Positions 1 to 8,375 are shown, numbered from the stretch's first letter. The stretch is DNA of 32,680 bases from a bacterium (GCA_029210545.1 JARGFV010000019.1:1-32680); one strand, 5' to 3'. The notes: generated from the letters alone by a model not told the origin. Numbers and translations are program-made.

Positions 1-76
1 AAGGAAAGGGAAAACGACGCTTTTCCCTTTCCGTGGAGCGAAAAGTCCCGGATTGGACTTTTTGCGACCCTATCAA
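1..76 (+). repeat. 3' half of the dispersed five-hairpin repeat
   Basis: Near-identical to the last 76 bases of the full repeats at 13212-13369 and 21769-21926. It contains hairpin 4 (GGAAAGGGAAAA / TTTTCCCTTTCC) and hairpin 5 (AAAAGTCC / GGACTTTT), and ends in the terminal TATCAA. The left half lies outside the window or is missing. Confidence 0.85.
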
Positions 77-220
77 GGATAAAGGATGAAGAAAAACGGA
101 AGTACAAGGCACGCCTTGGGGTATTCATGCCCTTTTTAAGTACTGCTGCACCGCTTTAAACATTTTCTCCGCGTCCCTGCGTCAAGCGGTTTCTTTGTGT
201 TGTCCCTCCTTCCTCCTCCC

Positions 221-1114
221 CTATTCCCTTTTCGAACCTAAATAGCTCCTGATCCCCTCCTCGAAGCCCGTCCAAACGATTCCCAGCTCGGTGATATCAT
301 CGCCACCTTTCCGGATATTATCCTCCTGGAGCATCTGAAGCTGATCGGACGTCACTGGCAGGGGGATCCCTATGGCCTGCATGGCGGAGACAGGAGGCTT
401 GACCATCCAAAAGGGAACTGGAATGAAATATCTTTTTTTGTCAATAGTTTGCGCAGTTATGTGAAGAATATCCTTGAAGCTGAGCACATCTGGGCCACCC
501 AGTTCGTACACCTTTCCGATGCAACCAGGTCGCTCCAGGGCCGCCGCGAAGGAGGCTGCCACGTCCTGGACGTGGACAGGCTGCATCCTGCTCTGCCCGC
601 CGCCGAAAACGGGCATGACAGGAGTTATCCTTAGCGTATCGGCCAGCATGTTGATGAAGGCGTCCTCCGGCCCGAAGATGATGGAGGGCCTGAAAATGGT
701 CCAGGCCAGGCCGCTTTCCCGCACGGCCTCCTCCCCCGCCCACTTGCTGCGGTGGTACCCGCTCATGGCCCCCTCCCGGGTGCCCAGGGCGCTCATGTGC
801 AGGTACCGTTGGATCTTCGCCTGCCGGGCTGCCCCGAGCACGTTGACGGTACCCTGGTGGTGGACGGCGTCGAAGGTGTTGGAACCGGCCTCCTTGATGA
901 TGCCCACCAGGTGGACCACGGCGTCTGAACCGTTTAGAAAGGTGTTGAGTCCCTCACCAGTGACCACACTGCCGGTATGATACGATAATCTGTCGCTATC
1001 TGCTTGTTCCTGCCTGCTTCGGGCAAGGATCCTCACCTGGTGGCCTCTCTCCAGGAGTTCAGAAACGACCGCCTTTCCAACAAAACCGGTTCCGCCGGTA
1101 ACAGCTATCCGCAT
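221..1114 (-). CDS. NAD(P)-binding SDR / NDUFA9-like epimerase-family protein
   Basis: Encodes 297 aa. The N-terminus MRIAVTGGTGFVGKAVV carries the Rossmann glycine motif GGTGFVG, and residues around 120-125 hold YHRSK, the SDR YxxxK motif. The internal FRPSIIFGPED segment is typical of the atypical SDRs related to the NDUFA9 accessory subunit of complex I. Such proteins bind NAD(P) and often lack a known reaction, so no substrate is assigned. The ATG at 1112-1114 is chosen because a good GGAGG ribosome site lies just upstream; an in-frame ATG ten codons earlier would put extra residues before the Rossmann strand. It is probably a cytosolic, single-gene transcript convergent with nothing nearby. 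An alternative label would be NmrA- or epimerase-like protein. Confidence 0.85.
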   Translation of the reverse strand: MRIAVTGGTGFVGKAVVSELLERGHQVRILARSRQEQADSDRLSYHTGSVVTGEGLNTFLNGSDAVVHLVGIIKEAGSNTFDAVHHQGTVNVLGAARQAKIQRYLHMSALGTREGAMSGYHRSKWAGEEAVRESGLAWTIFRPSIIFGPEDAFINMLADTLRITPVMPVFGGGQSRMQPVHVQDVAASFAAALERPGCIGKVYELGGPDVLSFKDILHITAQTIDKKRYFIPVPFWMVKPPVSAMQAIGIPLPVTSDQLQMLQEDNIRKGGDDITELGIVWTGFEEGIRSYLGSKRE

Positions 1115-1302
1115 AAGAACCTCCGCCGCAAGTTCCAAGAGCAAAGCGCAAAGCGCGAAGAAAGATCTTCCTTCGTACTTCGTTCTTTGTTCTTTGCGCT
1201 GTCTTTTCTTCCTCTGGCATCAATGGGATGCTTTTGCTACAACAGTTCCATCATAACAACTTGGTACCCGCCTTCGCAATTCGAATGAGAGGAAGAAAAG
1301 AC

Positions 1303-1848
1303 ATGCACCCACGCAGACTTACCCGATTGGCCCTTGTAGCTTCCCTGTATGTCGTACTGACCTATCTGGCAAACATCCTCGGTCCGGGGCTGAATCTGGG
1401 TTACGGGCCTGTACAGGTCCGCATTTCGGAGGGTCTTGCCATGCTGGCCATTTTCGATCCCTACATGCCCCTGGCCCTTTACATCGGTTGTCTGTTCGCC
1501 AACATCCTCGGAGGGATGGGACTTCCGGACATCGTCTTCGGGCCCCTCCTGACCCTGGCGGCCGGCTACGCTACCTGGTTCACCAGAAGGGTCCCGGTAC
1601 TGCCTTTTCTTCCACCGGTGCTGTTCAACGCCCTGGGAGTTTCGGCCTACCTGTACCTCATCCTCGGGATCGATTTCGGGTTCGTACCTGTTGAAGGCGA
1701 AGGCGCCGTCATCGCCGTGTTGAACTGGGTAGCCGTCCACCCCTACTGGGCAATGGTGTTTTCCATCGGTGCAGGCCAGACCATCTCGGTGGTGGTGTTC
1801 GGAAATCTGTTCATGAGGATGTGGAGGAGGATGGATTACAATCAGTGA
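1303..1848 (+). CDS. QueT-family transporter (putative queuosine precursor uptake)
   Basis: Encodes 181 aa with about five to six hydrophobic segments, so an inner-membrane protein. The segment YGPVQVRISEGLAML near residue 40 closely matches the QueT (formerly DUF988) signature, where a tyrosine-glycine-proline turn precedes a conserved R-I-S-E. In Firmicutes, QueT is the substrate-binding S component of an ECF transporter for queuosine precursors; that role is inferred here from family membership. The ATG at 1303 is chosen because GAGAGGA sits about nine bases upstream; earlier in-frame ATGs at 1228 and 1285 lack a site. I looked for a preQ1 riboswitch in the leader and did not recognise one. 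The gene ends 43 bases before a strong terminator. Confidence 0.82.
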   Translation: MHPRRLTRLALVASLYVVLTYLANILGPGLNLGYGPVQVRISEGLAMLAIFDPYMPLALYIGCLFANILGGMGLPDIVFGPLLTLAAGYATWFTRRVPVLPFLPPVLFNALGVSAYLYLILGIDFGFVPVEGEGAVIAVLNWVAVHPYWAMVFSIGAGQTISVVVFGNLFMRMWRRMDYNQ

Positions 1849-1885
1849 AACGTGAAAGGAATGTTTTATCGTTTCACTGTTCACC

Positions 1886-1920
1886 AAAAAAAGAGCCGAT
1901 CCGGAGGATCGGCTCTTTTA
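1886..1920. terminator. Bidirectional intrinsic terminator
   Basis: A 12-bp perfect stem AAGAGCCGATCC / GGATCGGCTCTT with a GGA loop is flanked by A-run and T-run. It lies between the convergent queT-like (+) and HU (-) genes and can serve both. Confidence 0.9.
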
Positions 1921-1941
1921 ATATTCTTCTTCAGGAAGAGA

Positions 1942-2214
1942 TTATCTGATGTCGTCTTTAAGCCCCTTGCCCGGCTTGAATTTGGGGACCTTGGAAGCGG
2001 GGATGTTGATAACAGCGCCGGTCCTCGGGTTACGACCGGTGCGGGCGGCTCTTTCACTTACACTGAATGTACCGAAGCCAACGAGGGAAACCTTGCCCCC
2101 TTTTTTCAGGGCGCCTGTAACGCTGTCCACAAAAGCACCCAGTGCTCTCTCGGCGGCTGCCTTGCTGATCCCGGCGTCCGCGGCAATCTTGGCAATAAGC
2201 TCGGTTCTGTTCAT
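1942..2214 (-). CDS. hup: HU-family DNA-binding protein
   Basis: Encodes 90 aa, the standard HU length. It starts [18 protein letters not shown] and contains the HU/IHF signature [18 protein letters not shown] with the DNA-arm proline region, ending [14 protein letters not shown] is a homodimeric nucleoid protein that bends DNA. The ATG at 2212-2214 is preceded by AAGGAGGGAGAG, a very strong ribosome site, fitting an abundant protein; the longer reading frame upstream is not HU-like. A TTGACA promoter lies about 90 bases upstream. It is monocistronic and ends at the shared terminator. HU is more likely than IHF because of the [13 protein letters not shown]-terminal helix, though this separation is not absolute. 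Confidence 0.95.
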   Translation of the reverse strand: MNRTELIAKIAADAGISKAAAERALGAFVDSVTGALKKGGKVSLVGFGTFSVSERAARTGRNPRTGAVINIPASKVPKFKPGKGLKDDIR

Positions 2215-2280
2215 CTCTCCCTCCTTGTAAGTGGGACTTGAAAATGGCATGGAATGGAATGCTATATACCTTTGCCATTT

Positions 2281-2310
2281 TGGATAGCAGATGAGGGAGC
2301 AAAGTGTCAA
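2281..2310 (-). promoter_or_regulatory. Predicted sigma-70 promoter for the HU gene
   Basis: On the minus strand TTGACA (2305-2310) is followed after 18 bases by TATCCA (2281-2286). The -35 is perfect and the -10 is weak. The leader to the HU start is about 60 bases. Confidence 0.5.
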
Positions 2311-2433
2311 GAGCAATCAGCCCGCCAAACCCCGTGAAAACTTGATTTCAGCGAAAACCGGTTGATACCTTCTGCCTGTTTGTATTAGCATTCAATGACT
2401 CAGAAATACCTTCACCCGAATCCGAGAGGCCAT

Positions 2434-3933
2434 ATGATCCAGCGACAGCTGACCCAGAAACGGTTCCAGATCGTTTCCATCGTCCTCATACTCATAGCCT
2501 CAACCATCGTAACAATCAGCGATTACTGGACTTCCTTGAAATCGGTTATGGTGCAGTCGGAGAGCTATGCTGATCGTGTGGCCTCCCACCTCAGCCGCAT
2601 CCTGGTTTCCCAGAGCAGCGATCCGGATGGCAAAGTTTATCTTGATTCCCCCGAATCTTTCCTCATTCACAAAAGCAGTGTCGAAATTGTCATTACCGAT
2701 TTCGGCCTTGAAAATATCAAGATATTCAACCTGGAGGGTGTCATCCTTTTTTCCCTGGACCGGTCGGTCATCGGGAAGGTGGCCCGGGACAACCGTTCCC
2801 TGGCCATGGCTCTGTCCGGGTCGAACTCTTCCCACGTGGCGACTCCGGAATACCTGGAGTTGACCTACGGCAAACGGGCAGGTTTTCCGATGCTGGAGAC
2901 CTACGTCCCTATCGTTCACCCTGTAAACGGGCAGATCCTTGGCGCATACGAGATATATCAGGATTACAGGGTTCTCAGGGCCATGGTGCTGTCGGAAACG
3001 TTCTGGGCCAGTATTACGCACATCTTTCTCTTCCTGGTGTTTGCGGCCCTTTTCTACCGGTACGGCAGGGTGACCTCCAGGACCCACGCCTATCAGCAGC
3101 AGGCCCTCATCAGTGAACTCGAAGAGCGTGTCGAGGAACGCACCCTGGAGCTCAAGCGCTCCCGTGACAGGATCGGCAAGCTTTTGGAAAAAAAGGATGA
3201 AATGTTCAGGGAACTCATGATCGCCGACGAATACAAGAAAAATTTCATGGGGCTTGTGAGCCACGAACTGAGGACACCCCTCTCGGTGATCAAAGGTTAC
3301 CTGACACTGATGAGTGACGGTAACCTTGCACAAGATCCGTCCGGCAGCCGCCAGGCCGTCCAGACGAGTCTCGATGAATCGAACAAACTCGAGATCATCA
3401 TTAACAATATCCTCGAACTGTCACAGCTGGAACGGGGAGTTTACGACCTTTCAGGTGAAGAGTTTCCTCTTCGGGAGTTGATCGACGAGGCCATCGAAAC
3501 GGTACGGCCCGAGGTGGGAGACAAGGATATCGGATTTTCGGTCCGGGTGAACAACGAGGTCAGCCGTTTCACAACGGACAGGCTGAAGGTTCTCCAGGTT
3601 CTCCAGCAGTTCCTGAGTAACGCCGTCAAATTTTCCTCCGGGAAGGGAAGAGTCACGGTCCAGGCCTCTGAAAGCCACCGTGGTCTTCTGATCTCGGTAA
3701 CCGACGAGGGAGTTGGCATCCCCGAAGCGCAAGTCAACAAGATATTCAACCTTTTCTACCAGGTTGATATCTCGACGACGAGGGACCACGAGGGTTCAGG
3801 TCTGGGGCTTGCCATCGTTCGCAGGATCACAAGACTCCTGGGCGGTCGCGTATGGGTCCAAAGCGAGGAGGGCAAAGGGAGTACTTTCTTTTTCGAGATC
3901 CCGCCTTTCGATGCTGAGGATCGTCAGGCGTAA
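2434..3933 (+). CDS. Membrane sensor histidine kinase
   Basis: Encodes 499 aa. Membrane segments at about 11-29 and 190-209 enclose a periplasmic sensor region of about 160 aa containing FNLEGVILFS, a layout like the Cache/PAS-like periplasmic sensors. A coiled coil (225-265) leads to HisKA with LVSHELRTPLSVIKGYL, where His277 is the phospho-acceptor. The ATPase domain shows the N box LQQFLSNAVKFSSGKG, G1 DEGVGIP and G2 GSGLGLAIV, so it should be active. The ATG at 2434 has GAGAGG four bases upstream; the ATG at 2395 adds 13 residues but has no ribosome site. The signal is unknown. The likely partner receiver, encoded directly downstream, appears broken (3911-4120), so this kinase may now signal to an unlinked regulator. 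Confidence 0.9.
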   Translation: MIQRQLTQKRFQIVSIVLILIASTIVTISDYWTSLKSVMVQSESYADRVASHLSRILVSQSSDPDGKVYLDSPESFLIHKSSVEIVITDFGLENIKIFNLEGVILFSLDRSVIGKVARDNRSLAMALSGSNSSHVATPEYLELTYGKRAGFPMLETYVPIVHPVNGQILGAYEIYQDYRVLRAMVLSETFWASITHIFLFLVFAALFYRYGRVTSRTHAYQQQALISELEERVEERTLELKRSRDRIGKLLEKKDEMFRELMIADEYKKNFMGLVSHELRTPLSVIKGYLTLMSDGNLAQDPSGSRQAVQTSLDESNKLEIIINNILELSQLERGVYDLSGEEFPLRELIDEAIETVRPEVGDKDIGFSVRVNNEVSRFTTDRLKVLQVLQQFLSNAVKFSSGKGRVTVQASESHRGLLISVTDEGVGIPEAQVNKIFNLFYQVDISTTRDHEGSGLGLAIVRRITRLLGGRVWVQSEEGKGSTFFFEIPPFDAEDRQA

Positions 3934-4120
3934 AGTCGTGACCAGGGAGATGCCGGTCATCATTGTCAGCGCTCTCGGTCAGGAAAACCAGGTTCAGGAA
4001 GGGTTCAAGGCAGGGGCAAACGCCTACTTCGTCAAGCCCGTCGATAACGACACGCTCCTCGCACGGATCGCGTTTTTGATGGGAGAACGCGGGAACGGTG
4101 AAGATCGTTCCCACGTGTAA
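3911..4120 (+). pseudogene. Response-regulator receiver remnant with an internal deletion
   Basis: A 69-aa frame beginning MLRIVRRKVVTREMPVIIVS overlaps the kinase 3' end by 23 bases in another frame. From residue 11 it reads as the second half of a CheY-like receiver: MPVIIVSALG (beta-4 with the conserved Ser), GFKAGANAYFVKP (alpha-4, beta-5 with the conserved Lys-Pro), then an alpha-5 helix. The acidic pair and phospho-acceptor Asp of the first half are absent. MLRIV looks like a normal receiver start, so about 60 codons seem to have been lost between residues 5 and 10. It cannot be phosphorylated in the usual way. It could be a deletion pseudogene or a sequencing/assembly loss. Confidence 0.65.
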
Positions 4121-4213
4121 AAGTTCCCCCACCAATAGCGCCTGGTATCCTATTCACCGGAGGCGTCCCAGGAAATTATAATGTAATTCCCCACCCTTTC
4201 CGGTCCTTGTAAG

Positions 4214-4257
4214 CTTTAAAAAAAGGGGGGAGCTTTCGCTCCCCCCTTTTTTTAAAG
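4214..4257. terminator. Bidirectional intrinsic terminator
   Basis: CTTTAAAAAAAGGGGGGAGC pairs with its near-perfect complement after a TTTC loop, with A and T runs on both sides. The stop codon of the por alpha-beta gene lies inside the hairpin. It also terminates readthrough from the kinase side. Confidence 0.92.
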
Positions 4258-6537
4258 TATCGGGTTCTCGTGAACTGCCTTCAGGCGCAGCCAGCGCCGG
4301 TCCACCTCCACCTGGAACGCCTCAACGATGTCCGCGTTCTCGGCCTTGGTGAGGTGGCGCGTCTTGCCCATGGTCTTGAGCCACTCGATAACAGGCAGTT
4401 TGCCGTCCTTTTCCTCGGGGTTGTAGGTGATGGTCGTGATGCCGTTGTAAACTTCGTAGAGGGGGTAGAAACAGGTATCGACGGCTTTCTGGATGATGTC
4501 CACGGAGTTTTTCTCGACCGTTCGCCAGCCAAGGGGGCATACGGACAGGACCTTGCCGAAAACGAACCCTTTCTCGGCGGCTACTTTCTGGGCCATGGCG
4601 GCCTTGCGTACCATGTCACGAGGCTGCGTTTCCACCGCGGTGAAGACGTAAGGGATATGGCAGGCGGCAAAGATCTGGGCCGTATCCTTGTGATGGAACG
4701 ACTTACCCCGCTCGCCGGGTCCGACCCCCGAAGTGGAGGTCTGGTGCCCTATGGGGGTCGTGAAGGAAAGCTGCGTCCCCGTGTTCATGTAGGCTTCGTT
4801 GTCGTACTCGAGGAGGATCATCTTGTGGCCGCGGATTGCCGCGCCGATGCTGGGCCCCATGCCGATGTCGTGGCCGCCGTCACCTGTGACCATGATGAAG
4901 GTGAACTCCTCGTCACCGGGAAGCCGTCCCTTCCTGACCAGGGTGTGGTACGCCTCCACGAGGCCGCTCATCGTAGCGGCGCCATTCTGGAACAGGTTGT
5001 GGATGTAGGTGATCCGGTGCGAACTGAAGGGGTATCCGGTGGTGACGACCATGGCGCAGCCGGTGTGGAACTGGACGATGACGTTGCCTTCGATCCCCTT
5101 GAGGAAGGTGTTCAGGCTCGGGAAGATGCCGCAGCCCGGGCAGGCGCCGTGGCCTGGAACGATCCGCTTCGGTTTGGCGGCCAGCTTCCGCTTGTTGAAC
5201 CCCTTGAGGAGGAAATGGCCGTCCTTTTCTTCAAGGCGGAAGATCCCCGGCGACTGCTCCTCTTTTGTAAGTGGTGCAACGACGCGCTCCATCTTCACAT
5301 CGGGATCGCCCGGGTTGGCGCCGTGATAATCGAAGTGCACCTTGACCAGGCCTGTTTTTGCCGTGTCGAGGGCTTCCGCCAACAGCTCCAGGGCATCTTC
5401 CACATAGAACTCACGGCCTCCCAATCCGTAGATCCTCGACAGGACCTGGGTGCCGTTATCGGGATCGTCCTTGAGGGCCGCCTTGATCTCCATGGACATG
5501 TTGCCGTTAAAAGCGCCGTAACTGTCGGCACGGTCACCCACCATGAGAGCCTTGACGCCTGAAAAAGCGGCCTGGATCCCCTTTACGGGAAACGGCCTGA
5601 TCACGGTGGATGTCACGACTCCGACCTTCTCGCCTTTTTCCCGCAGCCGGTCCACGGCGATCTTTGCCGTGTCGAAGGCGGAATTGAGCACGAACAGGGC
5701 CGCCTCGGCGTCTTCCATGGCGTAGGAGTTGAGAACGGAATAGGTCCGGCCGGAGAGCTTGCCGTACTCCCCGTAGATACCGGGGAGAAGCTTGTAAGCC
5801 TTCTCCATGGCCATGGAGAGCTGTTTCTTGTTGTTGATGAGATCGGGCTCGTTCATGTACGGACCGATGGTGACCGGGTTGCCGGGATCCAGGGCGTGGT
5901 TCTCCTGGACCTTGTCTCCCAGCCAATCACGGACGACGGAAGGATCCTCGAAATAGTAAACCCTTCTCTTCTGGTGGCTTGTGAAAAAGCCATCGTAAGC
6001 GACGATGACCGGGAGCCTGACGTCCGGGTGCTCACCGAGCTTCACCGCGATAATGTTAAGGTCGTAGGCCATCTGGGGGTCCTTGGCCAGCAGCATGATC
6101 CATCCCGCGTTTAGGGCCATCATGATGTCGCTGTGGTCGCCCTTGATGTTCAGGGGACCGGAGACCGAGCGGCAGGCAATGTCCAGGACCATGGGGAAAC
6201 GGCTTCCCGACTGGACCGGGAGCTGTTCCATGGCGAAGAGCAGGCCGTTGGCGGAGGTGGCGTTGAAGACGCGGGCACCTCCTGCTGTAGCCCCGAAACA
6301 GATACCGGCGGCACCATGCTCCCCGTCTCCCGGGATCATGGTGATATCGTGCTGGCCATCGGCCTTCAGTGCGTCCAGGGTCTCTGCCACCTGGGTCGAG
6401 GGAGTGATGGGATAGTACCCTACCACGTCGAAATCGATGTGCATGGCAGAGATGGCGGCGATGGCGTTCCCGTCCAGAAGGTCCACCTTCTGCGGGTACG
6501 GCCCAGAGAGTTTTTTAGCGGTCCTGGCGGAACTCAT
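4252..6537 (-). CDS. porAB: 2-oxoacid:ferredoxin oxidoreductase, fused alpha-beta subunit (probably pyruvate)
   Basis: Encodes 761 aa. Residues 20-425 are the alpha part, with GYYPITPSTQVAETLD at 40-55. Residues 455-761 are the beta part, starting GHGACPGCG. Cys466, Cys469, Cys494 and Cys667 match the four ligands of the proximal [4Fe-4S] cluster. The thiamine-diphosphate motif runs from GDGG (552-555) to YDNEAYMNTG (578-587), which is the PorB pattern and favours pyruvate over 2-oxoglutarate. The enzyme interconverts pyruvate + CoA and acetyl-CoA + CO2 with ferredoxin. The start overlaps the stop of the gamma-delta gene by four bases (ATGA), so the two are translationally coupled. Usually alpha and beta are separate polypeptides; here they are fused in alpha-beta order. 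Substrate could still be another 2-oxoacid. Confidence 0.92.
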   Translation of the reverse strand: MSSARTAKKLSGPYPQKVDLLDGNAIAAISAMHIDFDVVGYYPITPSTQVAETLDALKADGQHDITMIPGDGEHGAAGICFGATAGGARVFNATSANGLLFAMEQLPVQSGSRFPMVLDIACRSVSGPLNIKGDHSDIMMALNAGWIMLLAKDPQMAYDLNIIAVKLGEHPDVRLPVIVAYDGFFTSHQKRRVYYFEDPSVVRDWLGDKVQENHALDPGNPVTIGPYMNEPDLINNKKQLSMAMEKAYKLLPGIYGEYGKLSGRTYSVLNSYAMEDAEAALFVLNSAFDTAKIAVDRLREKGEKVGVVTSTVIRPFPVKGIQAAFSGVKALMVGDRADSYGAFNGNMSMEIKAALKDDPDNGTQVLSRIYGLGGREFYVEDALELLAEALDTAKTGLVKVHFDYHGANPGDPDVKMERVVAPLTKEEQSPGIFRLEEKDGHFLLKGFNKRKLAAKPKRIVPGHGACPGCGIFPSLNTFLKGIEGNVIVQFHTGCAMVVTTGYPFSSHRITYIHNLFQNGAATMSGLVEAYHTLVRKGRLPGDEEFTFIMVTGDGGHDIGMGPSIGAAIRGHKMILLEYDNEAYMNTGTQLSFTTPIGHQTSTSGVGPGERGKSFHHKDTAQIFAACHIPYVFTAVETQPRDMVRKAAMAQKVAAEKGFVFGKVLSVCPLGWRTVEKNSVDIIQKAVDTCFYPLYEVYNGITTITYNPEEKDGKLPVIEWLKTMGKTRHLTKAENADIVEAFQVEVDRRWLRLKAVHENPIL

Positions 6538-7535
6538 AGCACCCTCCTCAGATCAGCGCGAAGCTCGTTGACGTCATGCTCGGTTTCCACCTCAGTGGTG
6601 AGGGCTTCCGAGGGGCAGATAGCGACACACCGCAGACATCCCTTGCAATAGTTGTAATCCACTCCGAGCATGTAACCGTTGTCCTTGCCCTTGTCGTCCT
6701 TTTTCATCTCGAACACCATGCAGTGATCGGGGCATGTCAGGTCACAGTCGCCGCAGTGGGTACACTTGTCGCTGTGCCAGAGGGGGATGTACCCGGTCCT
6801 GGAGGCGGCGTGGTTTTTCAGCAGGGAGTTGCCGGGGTTGGTGATGATCCCGCCGAAGGGCTCGTTATCGTAACCCAGTCCCGGCTGGGCCCGGTGAAAT
6901 TCCACTTCCGGGTACTTGCCGGAAGATGTGAAATCCTTTTCGCGGATCTCGTTGAAGCCACGGTCAAAGGCGTTCATGTTCCCCTCGACCAGATGGGGGT
7001 ACCGTTTCCCGATCTTGGCCTTGATGACGTTCTTGATCGATTCGGGATCGATGAAACCGGACGCCTTCGAAACAGCCCCCAAGAGAGCTGTGTTCAGGGG
7101 GATCTTCTCTTCCATGGCGATCTTCATTGCGTCCACGCATACGACAAGGCACCCGGGAAGCTCCATGAGATCCATGATCTCGTCCGGCGTCCTGGTGGTG
7201 TTGACGACGACCACCCCGCCCTTTTTGAACCCCTGGGTAAGAGGCACGGTGCCCAGGAGCCCCTCGGCGAAGACGACCAGCATGTGGGGGCTTTCCACAG
7301 GGGCGTTGTCGGCGATTTCCTTGTCGCCCGGCCCCAGCCGGATAAAGGACTTAACGGGGGTCCCCTTTTTTTCGGAGCCGTAACTGGCGAAGTTGACACC
7401 GTTGTAACCCATCTCAAGGATGCACGCCTCGGCGAGGATCTGGCCGGCAAGGTTTGCTCCCATGCCGCCGATACTCTCCATGCGGATCTCGTAGTATCCA
7501 AGTTCATTGGTCATTGGCAGTTTAGGTGGCCTCAT
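6534..7535 (-). CDS. porGD: 2-oxoacid:ferredoxin oxidoreductase, fused gamma-delta subunit
   Basis: Encodes 333 aa. The first 200 residues are the gamma domain, with MESIGGMGANLAGQILAEA and YGSEKKGTPVKSFIRL, the family pattern for the subunit that helps bind CoA. The C-terminal 80 residues are a ferredoxin-like delta domain with two [4Fe-4S] motifs, CTHCGDCDLTCP and CKGCLRCVAICP, which pass electrons from the core to external ferredoxin. The ATG at 7533-7535 is preferred because AAGGAG lies eight bases upstream; the ATG two codons earlier (7541) is only two bases from it. It is first in the operon, followed by the alpha-beta gene with a four-base overlap, so the four classical subunits come from two genes. 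Confidence 0.92.
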   Translation of the reverse strand: MRPPKLPMTNELGYYEIRMESIGGMGANLAGQILAEACILEMGYNGVNFASYGSEKKGTPVKSFIRLGPGDKEIADNAPVESPHMLVVFAEGLLGTVPLTQGFKKGGVVVVNTTRTPDEIMDLMELPGCLVVCVDAMKIAMEEKIPLNTALLGAVSKASGFIDPESIKNVIKAKIGKRYPHLVEGNMNAFDRGFNEIREKDFTSSGKYPEVEFHRAQPGLGYDNEPFGGIITNPGNSLLKNHAASRTGYIPLWHSDKCTHCGDCDLTCPDHCMVFEMKKDDKGKDNGYMLGVDYNYCKGCLRCVAICPSEALTTEVETEHDVNELRADLRRVL

Positions 7536-7634
7536 CGCCATTTCTCCTTTCGTTGAAACAAAAAAAGAAAATCTTCCCCCGGCATCTTAGCCGGTTGGCC
7601 GCAAATAAAGGGCTGAAGAAGGTCTTTTCCAGTG

Positions 7635-7665
7635 AAAAAAGGGGGAAGTCCGGCTACCCTTCCCC
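7635..7665 (-). terminator. Intrinsic terminator or attenuator between cheY and por
   Basis: On the minus strand GGGGAAG and CTTCCCC form a stem with a ten-base loop, followed by CTTTTTTC. It can end the cheY-like transcript. A promoter-like TTGACA/TATAAG lies between cheY and this hairpin, so it may instead attenuate the por leader. Confidence 0.75.
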
Positions 7666-7697
7666 TGCCCCTTCATATCTGTAGTTTCTACAGGTTA

Positions 7698-7724
7698 CTT
7701 ATAATGGAGGTCGAACATTGTCAA
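7698..7724 (-). promoter_or_regulatory. Predicted sigma-70 promoter upstream of the por operon
   Basis: On the minus strand TTGACA (7719-7724) is followed by TATAAG (7698-7703) with a short 15-base spacer. Just downstream CTGTAG-AAA-CTACAG can form a small hairpin, then the terminator-like hairpin at 7635-7665. Confidence 0.5.
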
Positions 7725-7821
7725 GATAAAATGGCGTTTTACGGCTGTCAGCTCTCAGGAAATAGAAGCCTGCAGAAACTCATGGGCCTCTGCCAGGAAG
7801 GTGGAAATTGGCCATCCCCCA

Positions 7822-8187
7822 CTATTCCAGCACTTTCCGTGTAATGGCCACCAACTGTTCAGGCTTGAACGGCTTGACCATCCACCCTGTGGCCCCTGCT
7901 TCCCGGCCCTGTTCACGGATGGACTCGCGATCTTCGGTGGTCAAAATAACGATAGGGATCAGGTGATAGTCTTTATGGCTCCGGATCATTTTCACCAGGG
8001 TGATACCGTCCATCTGCGGCATGTGGAGGTCGGCAATGATCATGTCGACATCGTTTTTTTCCAGTTTCTCGAAGGCGTCGGTGCCGCTGACCGCTTCGAT
8101 CATAGTGTAACCGGCTTCTTGCAGGGTGAATACGACCATCATCCTCATGGTGGCCGAGTCATCGACGATCATTACGGTTCTGGCCAT
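7822..8187 (-). CDS. CheY-like single-domain response regulator
   Basis: Encodes 121 aa, only a receiver domain. VMIVDDSATMRMM holds the acidic pair (Asp9, Asp10), MIIADLHMPQMDG holds the phospho-acceptor Asp53, VILTTEDRES the conserved Thr, and GWMVKPFKPEQL the conserved Lys. It should be phosphorylated by a histidine kinase and act by protein binding, as CheY does on motors or kinases. The ATG at 8185-8187 has GGAGATCAAGTCC upstream; the 29 codons before it are not receiver-like. It follows the MCP-like gene by 188 bases on the same strand, which suggests a common pathway, but no cheA or cheW is in the window. Confidence 0.92.
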   Translation of the reverse strand: MARTVMIVDDSATMRMMVVFTLQEAGYTMIEAVSGTDAFEKLEKNDVDMIIADLHMPQMDGITLVKMIRSHKDYHLIPIVILTTEDRESIREQGREAGATGWMVKPFKPEQLVAITRKVLE

Positions 8188-8375
8188 GGACTTGATCTCC
8201 TTCCGGTGTGCCGCCAGGTGTACACCAGACCAGACCCTCTCCCTGATAGCGGCCGTCATCAGACAACCCGGCAAGAGCTGTTGCTTCGGTCACCATCTCA
8301 GGAACGGGACTTATAACGTTCTTGACGACCTTCCTGCTCTTGAGAGATCTTTCCATTGAGCAGGCAGGCACGAGT

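Noticed and set aside
1115-1302. A preQ1 riboswitch upstream of the queT-like gene
   Set aside because: No match to the short preQ1-I pseudoknot pattern by eye. A covariance search would be decisive.
8159-8371. A 70-codon ORF upstream of cheY-like gene on the minus strand
   Set aside because: No ribosome site, overlaps the cheY start, and no protein-like pattern.
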